From positions 620,001 to 684,000 of the forward strand of contig JBDXCG010000004.1 of NCBI GenBank assembly GCA_039980455.1: 64,000 nt of DNA, given 5' to 3'. Below are positions 25,649 to 34,622 of this stretch, one piece after another; position 1 is the first letter of the stretch; each line of letters starts with the position of its first letter. Both the position numbers and the translations under genes were made by a program. This stretch comes from CALINF01 sp039980455 (GTDB lineage: Bacteria; Pseudomonadota; Gammaproteobacteria; Pseudomonadales; Halieaceae). Under the pieces are notes generated by a model. The model did not search any database. It was not told the DNA's origin and was given only the letters and a program-made list of their open reading frames with translations.

Positions 25649-26866
25649 CTACGGCGCATCTGCCAGCGCTGGAATAATTTTCCGTAGCCGTAGATACATG
25701 AAAAGGTAGATTGCAAAACCGATCAGCGAAGCTAGCGCACACATAACGAATACACCGCCATAACCAAGCCCCAGCGCCAGTATAGAAGCGGCAAGATTGG
25801 GCCCCAGAATTTGCCCCAGCCCTTGAGCGCCCGGCATCAATGCGGCAAACCGTCCGGAGTGGTCGATATTGGCTATGGTCGCAGACTGATAGACATCTAC
25901 AAATATCCAGCAAAAGTTAAAGGCAAACATACTGATCATGACATTGATGTTGTTGATGCCATTCGCGAGCATCCCGACAATCACAGCCTGTGCAATCAGT
26001 GTGGCGAGGAGTGGGCGTGCAAGTCCATAGCGATTACTGATTAATGTGGCGCAGGCGCAACCAATAACAGAAAATATCGATGTGTAGACGAGCAGCTCAC
26101 CAACCCACTGGGGATCTGCCGAGGAGGCCGCGCTAGCTAGCTCAATATAGGTCCAGTAGGCGCCTATATTAAGATAGGTAAACAACACCGCTGCGAGGAC
26201 TAGCCAAGGTACGGATTTGGGAACCTGAACTTGTTCCGGATGGTGCAAGTGACTCTCGTCTTCAACATCGAGTTCTACGTTCAGGCTCTTCTCAATAGGG
26301 CGCGGGGGTAGCCAGGGTAGAAACAGCAACCCGACGATGTAGGTTCCGATAAAGAATAGGTAGATCTGGTTCATTGTTAGTTTGGGTAGCAAATACAGTT
26401 CGCCGCCTTGCGAAAATGCGAAGGAAAACAGCAGTATGTTGAATGCTCGCGCTGGTTTGGACGTACCAGCCAGTGTGGCGATGGCAATGGCAGTGAATGC
26501 ACCACTACCTATTCCTGCAAGAAATCGTAGCCAAAGTGTTTCTTCGTAACTTAGCATCACCATACATAATGCATTTCCGGTGATAGCCAATGCGGCAGAA
26601 TATAGAGCCAGTGCGCGACGGTTCACTTTAGCGATAAAGAGAGAGATCACGATAGCCCCTAGTGAAAACCCTCCCAGGTCGGCCCCCGCGACGCGTCCTA
26701 CTTGTACTTCCGTAAATCCTAAAAGCGAAACCCAAGCGGTGCTGATGACCGGGATGCCAACCATGACGGTGTATCCCGCCAAAGCCATATAGATGGCCAT
26801 CGCAATGGTACGCCAGTCATCAAATATTGTACGGTGATAGACAAGAGTCGCACGTCGGTCAGCCAC
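25649..26866 (-). CDS. MFS transporter
   Basis: 405 residues with about 12 membrane spans in two halves, separated by a charged loop near residue 200 (ELDVEDESHLHHPEQ). The first half has GADLGGFSLGAIVISLFIAKVNRRALALYS, with the loop 2-3 position of the MFS signature. The start is a GTG at 26866 with GAGG upstream. No substrate can be assigned; its place between amine-oxidation genes and a phytanoyl-CoA dioxygenase-like gene suggests import or export of an amine-derived compound. It follows the dioxygenase gene by 32 nt on the same strand, likely one operon. Confidence 0.78.
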   Translation of the reverse strand: MADRRATLVYHRTIFDDWRTIAMAIYMALAGYTVMVGIPVISTAWVSLLGFTEVQVGRVAGADLGGFSLGAIVISLFIAKVNRRALALYSAALAITGNALCMVMLSYEETLWLRFLAGIGSGAFTAIAIATLAGTSKPARAFNILLFSFAFSQGGELYLLPKLTMNQIYLFFIGTYIVGLLFLPWLPPRPIEKSLNVELDVEDESHLHHPEQVQVPKSVPWLVLAAVLFTYLNIGAYWTYIELASAASSADPQWVGELLVYTSIFSVIGCACATLISNRYGLARPLLATLIAQAVIVGMLANGINNINVMISMFAFNFCWIFVDVYQSATIANIDHSGRFAALMPGAQGLGQILGPNLAASILALGLGYGGVFVMCALASLIGFAIYLFMYLRLRKIIPALADAP

Positions 26867-26898
26867 GGTACGGGTATCCTCTCATTTATCTGATCCAT

Positions 26899-27711
26899 TC
26901 ATGCGTCGTACCAATAGCCGTCGGGGTCGTCTGGATAAACTCCCAGGTACTCGCCATGGGCCTGATACCCCATCAATCTCTGCACGCTATCGGGGTAGCT
27001 TCTTGCGATATCGCGGGGTACGCAAAGATACTGATTCTCCTCCTGGCGAAGCCAGCCCAAGGCGTAGGTGTTGATTAGCCCGGTGCGTGGCTTGTCGCTG
27101 GAGTTTGGACCACCACCGTGCCAAGTAGAGCCAAAATACAGTAGCAAAGAACCTCTGGGCATAACTGCCTGGGTAATATCGCTTTTCTGAAATTCGCCCC
27201 CCAACGGACTATTGTCAGGTGAGGTCCAGTGACTCTTTGGCACCAGTCGCGTAGCGCCATTTTCAAGTGTAAAGTCATCCAATGCCCACATTGCACCGAG
27301 TTGAAACTCAACATCTGGGATACGCAGAGGATAAAAGTCATCATCCTGATGCAGAACTTGCTCTGCTTCACCCGGATGAATCTCAATGGCGGTGGTACTG
27401 CCGATTCGATAGCTATCACAGTGGGGTTTGAGTACAGCGTCAGCTACTGCGAGAACCAGTGAATGTGCGATGAGATCCGCAGAGTGGCGAGATAACGCAA
27501 GCAATGCGCTCAGGCGTCTTGTTCTGTGGCCATTGAAATCATTCTTGAATTTATCCCCTTCTGCGCAAAAATGCGGCTGTAACTCTGCTGTTATCGTGTT
27601 CAAAAGCTGCGAGGAGGCCAGCCGTTCAATAATGACCGCACCGTCTTGCAACAATGTCGCCACGACCGCTGCGGGGTCTACTTCATTAGAAAATGATTGC
27701 ACCATGGTCAT
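26899..27711 (-). CDS. Phytanoyl-CoA dioxygenase (PhyH)-like Fe(II)/2-oxoglutarate oxygenase
   Basis: 270 residues. Iron ligands H121 and D123 are in VLHQDDDFYP and H198 in STWHGGG. R209, in KPRTGLINTYALGW, is the expected 2-oxoglutarate-binding arginine. The double-stranded beta-helix is complete. PhyH relatives hydroxylate many small molecules, including amines and betaines (for example ectoine), not only acyl-CoA. The gene precedes the MFS transporter and follows the exported cupin and SpdH on the same strand, so hydroxylation of an amine-related compound is a reasonable guess but unproven. Confidence 0.8.
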   Translation of the reverse strand: MTMVQSFSNEVDPAAVVATLLQDGAVIIERLASSQLLNTITAELQPHFCAEGDKFKNDFNGHRTRRLSALLALSRHSADLIAHSLVLAVADAVLKPHCDSYRIGSTTAIEIHPGEAEQVLHQDDDFYPLRIPDVEFQLGAMWALDDFTLENGATRLVPKSHWTSPDNSPLGGEFQKSDITQAVMPRGSLLLYFGSTWHGGGPNSSDKPRTGLINTYALGWLRQEENQYLCVPRDIARSYPDSVQRLMGYQAHGEYLGVYPDDPDGYWYDA

Positions 27712-27765
27712 TGACGACTCTCCATGCCACCGGGCTACAGGAGACGATCTACGCTCTTGGGTTGA

Positions 27766-28209
27766 CTATAGTCCCGAGCCGTCTGCCGAATAGATCACCC
27801 AAATTTTTGTGTAGCCCTCTGTTTCCCAGATGCCGGTCCATTCCTTGGGTATGGTGACAGCTTCACCAGCACCGATAGTTTGTGTGCTACCGTCGCTTGA
27901 TGTCAGCGTAACGCTGCCCTGTATAAAGTACATAAACTCATCCACGCCATAGGGCTTGGTGATTTCGGAGCGAGTCTTACCAGATTGGTACATGCCCGAG
28001 GCAAACTTTTTATCGCTAGACAGCAAGCTGGTAACGTCGAGTGTGGTGTGCCCATCTTCATGAGTCGTTTTGATCATTGTTTCATGCTTGAAGATATCAC
28101 CGCTTATATCTGCTCGGTTGATCTTGGCAGGCACTATAGTGTCGTTCTCTGTAGCAAACGACCCGTTTGCGAGTACCAGCAACGCCAGTGTTAACATCAG
28201 CTTATTCAT
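27766..28209 (-). CDS. Exported cupin-domain protein
   Basis: 147 residues with a signal peptide (MNKLMLTLALLVLANGSFA) and a single cupin barrel (DEFMYFIQGSVTLTSSDGS, then GAGEAVTIPKEWTGIWE). AGGGA precedes the ATG. It resembles the cytoplasmic cupin at 20574-20924 in its C-terminal half. It lies immediately downstream of the Tat-exported spermidine dehydrogenase (64 nt), so both products would be in the periplasm. Cupins of this group are often uncharacterised; binding of the amine or aldehyde product is possible. Confidence 0.75.
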   Translation of the reverse strand: MNKLMLTLALLVLANGSFATENDTIVPAKINRADISGDIFKHETMIKTTHEDGHTTLDVTSLLSSDKKFASGMYQSGKTRSEITKPYGVDEFMYFIQGSVTLTSSDGSTQTIGAGEAVTIPKEWTGIWETEGYTKIWVIYSADGSGL

Positions 28210-28273
28210 CGATTGGTCCCTTTTTCAGTGAATTTTTCTGGTCGTGGATTTTCGAGATAGAAATTTTCTCCAG

Positions 28274-30139
28274 CTACAAAGCTAACTGCTCATTCACAGC
28301 ACGGTCAGCAGAGTCGATGGCACCATCCACATAGGCGTAAGCCTCGGAGTCGGAGTTGGCTACAGATATCCTCCCCATCTGTGACCGGCCGAGTATATGG
28401 GGCCCGTTGTAGCGATTGTACTCTGCAGGAACGCCGATACCCTCGAACTCGTAAGCATAGCCGTGCGGCCAGCGGTTGAGAGTAATAGCTGCAATTTCCT
28501 TTTCCGCATCAAAACCATGTGGCCCCAGCATGCCGTCAAAATGCGAATAGATGTCTGTCTCAAAATCCGAGTAGCTCATCTGCAATAGCTTGGCTCGACC
28601 TGCTTTGTACTGTGACATATTGTCTAACCCGCGAACTGTCGGCGAATACCATGCAGAGATCACAATGGGTTCATCGGGTTTCTGCGCATACTGATACGCG
28701 CCCATGCTTACTGGAAAATCCAGGCGTAGCCGCTTGAACATGACATCGCCAGGTGAATACATCATGTAGTGGCCGGCATCTGCAAAGGCCTGCCAGTTAC
28801 GAATGGCGATGCTGCCTATCACGAACGGGATTTTGGTCGCGTAGCGAATTGCTTCAACCTGTGGCTGCGGCATTTCCGGGCACAGGTGTGGAATGATAGC
28901 GTTGTAACACGCCATAACGACGTGCCGCGCTCGAACCCGGTAGGAAGTGCCGTTATTGACATAGGTAACATCAACTTCTTGTCCATTGGCGCTATGGCGC
29001 GCGTTGACCACTGTGCTGTTCAAACGGATCTTCACAAGATTGTCATCCGTATCCAGGGCAGCGTAATTGACGCGTGCGGTGACCAGGTCTTCCATGCCGG
29101 AACCAGGGACAGCATTAGGAATTAGGTCGCGCACCAGTGAGCGCGCAACGCCTGCATTGCCGTCAGGAAAATGATGGATGTAGGGCTCTTCACGTGATGC
29201 GTATGCTTTAAATCCGAGATGCGTCGTACCCGGGAATTGATACTCCTTTGCTTCCCAGGCGGAAGCAGCTTCCCAGCCCACACCGATCATGGGCAAAAAG
29301 GAATCTTGTAGAATCTGGCGAACAGACTCGGGGACGCCAGCGTATTGATCAAGAAAATCCAGATAGCTGATGTTGCGCAGCAGTGTTTCTTTCTGCTCGC
29401 TATCCATACCTTGTAGATAGTCTGTTTCCTCTCCCAGTAGCGCTAGAAATGCTTCCTGGTCGCTCTTGGGAATGGGCATTGCATAGATAGCTTCCGCTAC
29501 TTGCTCTGGCGTGAGGCTTTCGGACTCAAGCGGATTGGCCACCAGGCGACGTGTGCCATAAGTTTTCTCATCGAAATAGATGCTCTCATCCATACCGCGG
29601 CTACTGAAGAAAGACTGATCGAAAAATTCGTAAAAGCGATCAGTGTCGATAGCAACATCTTTCAACAGCTGATTGGCGACATTCGAGTATGCGGATGGCG
29701 TGTCGATAGTCTGGCTGCCGCCGTAGCCGAGAAGGGTCTCTCCATCTACGTCTAGCTCATTGCGCCGCGCATGTCCGCCAAAGTCATCATGGTTATCCAG
29801 TATCAGGATTCGGCTGTCTGCGTCACTCCTGTCTCGAAAGAATTTGGCTGCAGACAGGCCAGAAATGCCTGCTCCAACCACAACCAAGTCATAGGTCTTT
29901 TCCGTTTGTTGGCGCGGGGATGGAAAAGATTTACCTTCGCGAGCTATGGCGTGAGCAACTTGAAAAGAGCCGTCGTTGCTGCCGCGAATACCGGTAAGTG
30001 AGGGTGGATAGTACTCGGGTCCTATCGCTTCAGCGGGCAGTAGGCCTTCTGCGACGGCCTGCATGGGCGACAGGTGTAAGCCTGCTGCGCCCAATGCTAT
30101 ACCGCTGACAAAGTCCCGCCTTGAAAGTTTGCGGGTCAT
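28274..30139 (-). CDS. spdH: Spermidine dehydrogenase-like FAD amine oxidase, Tat-exported
   Basis: 621 residues, close to the length I recall for Pseudomonas SpdH. The N-terminus has a twin-arginine signal (SRRDFVSGIALGAAG), then YPPSLTGIRGS and the FAD site VVVGAGISGLSAAKFF (GxGxxG at 89-94). The C-terminal RISVANSDSEAYAYVDGAIDSADRAV block completes the FAD fold. Family enzymes oxidise spermidine or spermine in the periplasm and pass electrons to the respiratory chain or a cytochrome. It is preceded on the same strand by a TonB-dependent receptor, with two stem-loops in between, and followed by an exported cupin. Confidence 0.85.
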   Translation of the reverse strand: MTRKLSRRDFVSGIALGAAGLHLSPMQAVAEGLLPAEAIGPEYYPPSLTGIRGSNDGSFQVAHAIAREGKSFPSPRQQTEKTYDLVVVGAGISGLSAAKFFRDRSDADSRILILDNHDDFGGHARRNELDVDGETLLGYGGSQTIDTPSAYSNVANQLLKDVAIDTDRFYEFFDQSFFSSRGMDESIYFDEKTYGTRRLVANPLESESLTPEQVAEAIYAMPIPKSDQEAFLALLGEETDYLQGMDSEQKETLLRNISYLDFLDQYAGVPESVRQILQDSFLPMIGVGWEAASAWEAKEYQFPGTTHLGFKAYASREEPYIHHFPDGNAGVARSLVRDLIPNAVPGSGMEDLVTARVNYAALDTDDNLVKIRLNSTVVNARHSANGQEVDVTYVNNGTSYRVRARHVVMACYNAIIPHLCPEMPQPQVEAIRYATKIPFVIGSIAIRNWQAFADAGHYMMYSPGDVMFKRLRLDFPVSMGAYQYAQKPDEPIVISAWYSPTVRGLDNMSQYKAGRAKLLQMSYSDFETDIYSHFDGMLGPHGFDAEKEIAAITLNRWPHGYAYEFEGIGVPAEYNRYNGPHILGRSQMGRISVANSDSEAYAYVDGAIDSADRAVNEQLAL

Positions 30140-30155
30140 GCGTTCACCGAGACGT

Positions 30156-30202
30156 CACACCCCATTTTGGAATCGGGGTGTGGGTCGCCTCTGCATGAGG
30201 CG
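30156..30202 (-). promoter_or_regulatory. Two stem-loops between the TonB receptor and spdH
   Basis: CGCCTC/GAGGCG (6-bp stem, 5-nt loop, 30186-30202) and CACACCCC/GGGGTGTG (8-bp stem, 11-nt loop, 30156-30182) fill the 72-bp gap. Neither is followed by a T-run on the minus strand, so they look less like terminators than mRNA processing or stabilising structures separating expression of the receptor from that of spdH. Confidence 0.5.
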
Positions 30203-30211
30203 TTAAACAAC

Positions 30212-32695
30212 TTAGAACTCGTAACCCAGACGGACACCGGCAGTTCTTGGTCTTGATGGTCCAAACGTATGCTGCGCATAGATATTGGAGGGAGTAGGAT
30301 CATCGGCGTAGGCACCATCGACCCAATTCTGGTCAAACACATTCTCAACGTAAGCGCTTACACTCCAACTATCTTGTCGATAGCCAGCGAAGATGTCTGT
30401 CTGATTGAGTGCGTCGATTTTCTGATAGATCAAACCCTCGCTAGGCCAATCGCCGCGATAGTCGTCTTCCCAGGACCAAGAAATGGTACCAAAGGCCTCG
30501 CCACCGCTTTGGCCAAGCGGCAAGATTCCGTTCAATATCGCAAACGCTGTATATTCGGGTGCCCACGGAATTGAGTTGCCCTCGCAAGCGTTCGCACCTT
30601 TGCCACCTTCTTCTACAGGGTCGAGTACTTCACCCGCGCCGCAGAAAGCTTGTACATCGTTAGCTTCGGAGTCGAACCAGGAAGCGCCGAGTCGTAATGT
30701 AACAATGTCCGTTATTGCCGTATTGAGTTCAACCTCAAGACCCCAGCCGTCCAGTTCTCCAACATTATCGACTACCTGTTTTGGACCCTCGGAGAATATG
30801 GCCTGCAAATCATCGTACTGGTAGTAGAAAGCGGTTGCAGCGAACTGTGTGCGCCCCTCCATCAGAGTCGCTTTGTAGCCCACTTCATATGACGTCACCG
30901 TTTCTGGGCCGAAATCGCCTGGCCGATCTTGCCCGGGTAGGCCCACGCATAGTCCGAAAACACCACAATCTGCGCCTGGGCCTTCAATATTGAAGCTACC
31001 AAAACCACCCGGCTTGTAGCCAGTTGCTACGCTTCCAAAAATCAGCGTATCGTCGTTGGGTCGCCAATTTGCAACCAGCCTCCAGGTGACCTCATCCCAG
31101 TCTTGCTTGTCTTTCAGGGCGCCCTCGGGTGTGGTGAATCCCGTCTGCGCTTTGTACGCTAGCAATGAAGGGTCAAAAAGCACCCTTTGAGAAAAGTCTT
31201 TCTCGTCGTAGGTGTAGCGAACCCCAGCGCCTACATCAAAACTATCGGTTAATCCGTATTTCAGGTCCAGATAGGCAGAGTAGCCCTCATACTTACCCTT
31301 GATTCGGTTTCTGTCGTTTATGTTGCCATCTGCGGAAGGCGTCCAATCGCAGCTGCTGAAGTAATAATCCAGTAAGTAGTCGCAGTAGTAGGTATTGCCA
31401 TAATAGGAATCGAGGTAATTGTAGTAGTCGAACATGTCACTGCAGGTGTTGTACCAATAACCCAGGCAGTACACGTCTTCTTCTTGCTGCCCAAGAAATA
31501 CAGTGTCGATGTCTTCTTTGTAATAGGACGCGCCAGCATACCAATCTAGGGGTCCATCACTATTAGACGTGAGACGGAGCTCCTGTTCGAAATATTGACC
31601 GCTCTGATCTTGCCCGTAGTTAAATGTGCGCGTGGGCAATCCGTCATAGTCTTCTACGTACCCGTAGTCGTGGTCTTTGTAACCCGTGAGCGAGGTTAGC
31701 GAAGCAAAGCCCAAATCATAGTTGATGATCAGTCCGCCAGAGTAAATATTGGCTTCATCTTTGGGCTTCAGCGAGTTGTCGTTGTTGACTGCCCGCTTCG
31801 AGTCGGGAAGCGAGATGGGCACACCGCCGTTGATACGAGTCTGGTTGATGTTGAATGCGTCACCCTGCCCGGTGGCCCGATAAACGGTGCCAAACTGATC
31901 GCGATCGTCATATTCATAAAATAGATCAGCCGTCAGGCGATCGTTCTCATAGCGCGCGGTAATCCTGAAACTCTGGTTCTTGTGATCGATTAGATCAGGG
32001 CCGCCCGCCGAATTTCTGACGTATCCATCTTCCTCTGAATGAAAACCCGCAACGCGTACTGCAAAATTGTCAGTGATGGGGTAGTTAACAGCACCCTCGA
32101 AAACGCGTACGTCGCGCTCACCCAGATCAACTTCCGCGTAGCCCTCTACTTCGGACACGTTGGGTTTGTTGGTAATAATATTCATCGCGCCGCTAACTGA
32201 GTTGCGGCCAAACAGGAATCCTTGGGGTCCACGCAATACTTCAGAGCGCTCTACATCGTAGAGGCTGGATACGGCTGCACCATTTCGACCTTGGTAGAGG
32301 CCATTTTTGTAGAGGCTGACGGAGGGATCTCCGCCGTTACCGAAGTCGATAGTTCTGATGCCGCGAACGCTGACAAAATCAAGGAAGCTATCCTTACTGT
32401 TGCCGCTGATTCCAGGGGTGAAGGAAATAAGGTCCTTCATATCGTTCAGGTTGATCGCCCGAATGGTATCGCCCGACATCGCGGTTATCGCAATGGGTAC
32501 GTCCATAACCGATTCGGCCCGCTTGGTTGCGGTGACGATCACTTCCTCCAGCTGCTGAGCATGCAGGGACTCGGCAGCTAAGCCGGTCATCAATGCAATC
32601 GATACAGCCTGCGCCATCGTAGTGCGCTTGAGTGCACCCACACGAGGTTTACTGGGTAGTGTGTGCGTCAGCTTATTATTGGGAAAATTATTCAT
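30212..32695 (-). CDS. TonB-dependent outer-membrane receptor
   Basis: 827 residues. Signal-anchor region near 27-45, TonB box-like QQLEEVIVTATKRAE (47-61), plug domain with VRGIRTIDFGNGGDPSV and GPQGFLFGRNSVSGAMNI, then a 22-strand-type barrel ending in the aromatic terminus TAGVRLGYEF. AGAGGA precedes the ATG. Residues about 405-456 form an extracellular loop unusually rich in tyrosine and cysteine (13 Tyr and 4 Cys in 43 residues), described as a finding. It precedes spdH, so polyamines or a polyamine-containing siderophore-like compound are possible ligands. The 249 bp upstream of the gene hold a TACCCC-like motif (32793) and no gene. Confidence 0.88.
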   Translation of the reverse strand: MNNFPNNKLTHTLPSKPRVGALKRTTMAQAVSIALMTGLAAESLHAQQLEEVIVTATKRAESVMDVPIAITAMSGDTIRAINLNDMKDLISFTPGISGNSKDSFLDFVSVRGIRTIDFGNGGDPSVSLYKNGLYQGRNGAAVSSLYDVERSEVLRGPQGFLFGRNSVSGAMNIITNKPNVSEVEGYAEVDLGERDVRVFEGAVNYPITDNFAVRVAGFHSEEDGYVRNSAGGPDLIDHKNQSFRITARYENDRLTADLFYEYDDRDQFGTVYRATGQGDAFNINQTRINGGVPISLPDSKRAVNNDNSLKPKDEANIYSGGLIINYDLGFASLTSLTGYKDHDYGYVEDYDGLPTRTFNYGQDQSGQYFEQELRLTSNSDGPLDWYAGASYYKEDIDTVFLGQQEEDVYCLGYWYNTCSDMFDYYNYLDSYYGNTYYCDYLLDYYFSSCDWTPSADGNINDRNRIKGKYEGYSAYLDLKYGLTDSFDVGAGVRYTYDEKDFSQRVLFDPSLLAYKAQTGFTTPEGALKDKQDWDEVTWRLVANWRPNDDTLIFGSVATGYKPGGFGSFNIEGPGADCGVFGLCVGLPGQDRPGDFGPETVTSYEVGYKATLMEGRTQFAATAFYYQYDDLQAIFSEGPKQVVDNVGELDGWGLEVELNTAITDIVTLRLGASWFDSEANDVQAFCGAGEVLDPVEEGGKGANACEGNSIPWAPEYTAFAILNGILPLGQSGGEAFGTISWSWEDDYRGDWPSEGLIYQKIDALNQTDIFAGYRQDSWSVSAYVENVFDQNWVDGAYADDPTPSNIYAQHTFGPSRPRTAGVRLGYEF

Positions 32696-32944
32696 TACTG
32701 TTCCTCTGCGTTAGCTGATGTGAAGTGCTAATGACACGTTGGTTAGTCACCTGCAATCAAAGGTAGCTTGTCATGCTGATGTCTAGTACGACATCCCCCA
32801 AAAGTGTTAACCACCTGCTAGGAGGCTACCGCCAATCGACGTGGCCTGCAATGGTATGTGCATTCTTTAGCTTCTGGGTGCTCCCGCGACAGCTTCAGAC
32901 GCGGTGACCAATTCGCGCTGTTGGCGGACTTCCGAACAAACGCT

Positions 32945-34549
32945 CTAGATCAGCAGGCTCTCGGGCACGCCCTCATCGACCAGTGTCTGGCGCATTGGCG
33001 TTAACTGCGACTCGTAGCGCCGCCATCTGCCGACGGAGCGCGTATGGGCGGGCTGGCGAACTTGCACCGCACTAGCCGTTGTCACTGCCGCCTTCTGTTC
33101 GTGAAAATTGAGACAAGCGTCCTCCCACGGTAGCTCGAGGAACTCGATTAGCGCGCGGGCATTGGGTTCAAGGTTGGTTGCAGTATCTTCATATGAGATA
33201 TCGAAGAAGCGATCACCAAAACGTTCGCGCCAGGTAGCCATCAGATGAAAATACCTCGCGTGATGCCTAGCCATCTCTTCCTGCTGATAGGAATGCAGGT
33301 AGGCATCTGCAAATAGCTGCTTGAAGCTGGCAAAGCACGCATCCATAGGGTTTCTCCGTAGATGTATGATTTTGGCATTAGGCAGCGCTTTAAGGATCAA
33401 GGGAATGTAGAGATAATTTGGTGGTAGCTTGTCGACGAAGCGCGGCAGGTTGCCTCTTAGCTTGGCAGTGAGCTGAAGATAGGCACCTCCCAGCTGTTTG
33501 GGTTCAATGTTGGCCGCGAGGGTCGCGAGTTTCGCAGATTGGTGTTTGGGTTCGCTGTAGTCTGATAGCCTTCGTATACATTGGCCAAACTGCTTTAACT
33601 CTCCCGCCGAGAAAACAGTGGAATGGCTAGTGATGATCCGCTCGACCAGTGTCGTCCCCGTTCTGGGCTGTCCCACTACAAATATAGGTGCTGCGCTATC
33701 ATGCCCCGTGTTGCCTTGCGCCATCCAGTCCTGGGTAAACGTATCGCGGAAAGCATCGTACATCTCGATCTCGGCTTGCTCATCGAAATCGATGGTGCTG
33801 CGCCTGGCCGCTGCGCCGCGGGAGAAAGCGGTAAATGCGTTGTCCCAATCCTCCAGATCTTCCAGCTCCTTGCCCAAACCATAGTTGAGAAACGCTAGCC
33901 CCTTTGGATTGCGGTTTTCCTGTTGCACGAGCCGCTCCAGCTCATCGACATGATTGCGATCTGTGGCTTTTTTCAGGCCAGAGAGCAACCAATGAGCATT
34001 GGGGTTGCCGGGTTGAACCTCCAGCGCTCTGTGCAACAGAGATTCGGCTTCGTCCATGTGGTCCAGAAACATCTGGTTGTTGGCCTGATTAACAAGGAAC
34101 TGCAGCCTTTTGGGTTCCTTGTCGAGCGCCTTGCTGATCCACTTGCCTGCCTCGGGCTGATCTCCCATCAGTCCGTAGACGGTGCCGATCAGGTCGTCGA
34201 CGATGGGGTTGTCATCGCTATGTGTAACGGCTTGCGCTAGTGCCTTGTCTGCTCGGCCGGGCTGGCCGGCCTGGGCGAACAGGCGAGCTAGATTAGCCCA
34301 CGCCGCGCCGTGTTCGGGCTGCAGCTTGGTAACTGATCCAAACGCTTGCACAGCGTTCCATGTCTGTTTTAGCTCCAGTGCGATCAAGCCGACCAGAAAA
34401 TGTGCCTCTACCAGATCAGGCTTTGCGCCTAGCAGTCGTCTGCAGCAGTCGCCAGCCTCATTCAGGCGGCCAGCCGAGAGGTGGATGAACCCTTCTCTCA
34501 GCGTAGTCTGCATCCAGGGGGCTTGTTTGGCGGGGGGACGGTTTGTCAT
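32945..34549 (-). CDS. TPR-containing sulfotransferase family protein
   Basis: 534 residues. Residues about 15-235 are TPR-like helices (EAHFLVGLIALELKQTWNAV, HGAAWANLARLFAQAGQPGR). Residues about 285-500 are a sulfotransferase domain: FVVGQPRTGTTLVERIITSH contains the PAPS 5'-phosphosulfate loop, and IIHLRRNPMDACFASF the 3'-phosphate site. Tyrosylprotein- or carbohydrate-type substrates are possible; none can be assigned. It lies upstream of the TonB receptor on the same strand, 249 bp away, an arrangement I recall from marine gammaproteobacteria. Confidence 0.8.
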   Translation of the reverse strand: MTNRPPAKQAPWMQTTLREGFIHLSAGRLNEAGDCCRRLLGAKPDLVEAHFLVGLIALELKQTWNAVQAFGSVTKLQPEHGAAWANLARLFAQAGQPGRADKALAQAVTHSDDNPIVDDLIGTVYGLMGDQPEAGKWISKALDKEPKRLQFLVNQANNQMFLDHMDEAESLLHRALEVQPGNPNAHWLLSGLKKATDRNHVDELERLVQQENRNPKGLAFLNYGLGKELEDLEDWDNAFTAFSRGAAARRSTIDFDEQAEIEMYDAFRDTFTQDWMAQGNTGHDSAAPIFVVGQPRTGTTLVERIITSHSTVFSAGELKQFGQCIRRLSDYSEPKHQSAKLATLAANIEPKQLGGAYLQLTAKLRGNLPRFVDKLPPNYLYIPLILKALPNAKIIHLRRNPMDACFASFKQLFADAYLHSYQQEEMARHHARYFHLMATWRERFGDRFFDISYEDTATNLEPNARALIEFLELPWEDACLNFHEQKAAVTTASAVQVRQPAHTRSVGRWRRYESQLTPMRQTLVDEGVPESLLI

Positions 34550-34622
34550 AGTCGATTCTGCTATCTGAGTGCCAAAAATTCGTGGGTTATATGCGCAACC
34601 GGTTTATCTTGCTGCAATACGC

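Noticed and set aside
31318..31539. Apparent tandem repeat in GTAGTA-like DNA within the TonB receptor
   Set aside because: It reflects runs of tyrosine and aspartate codons in the loop, without a fixed repeat unit.
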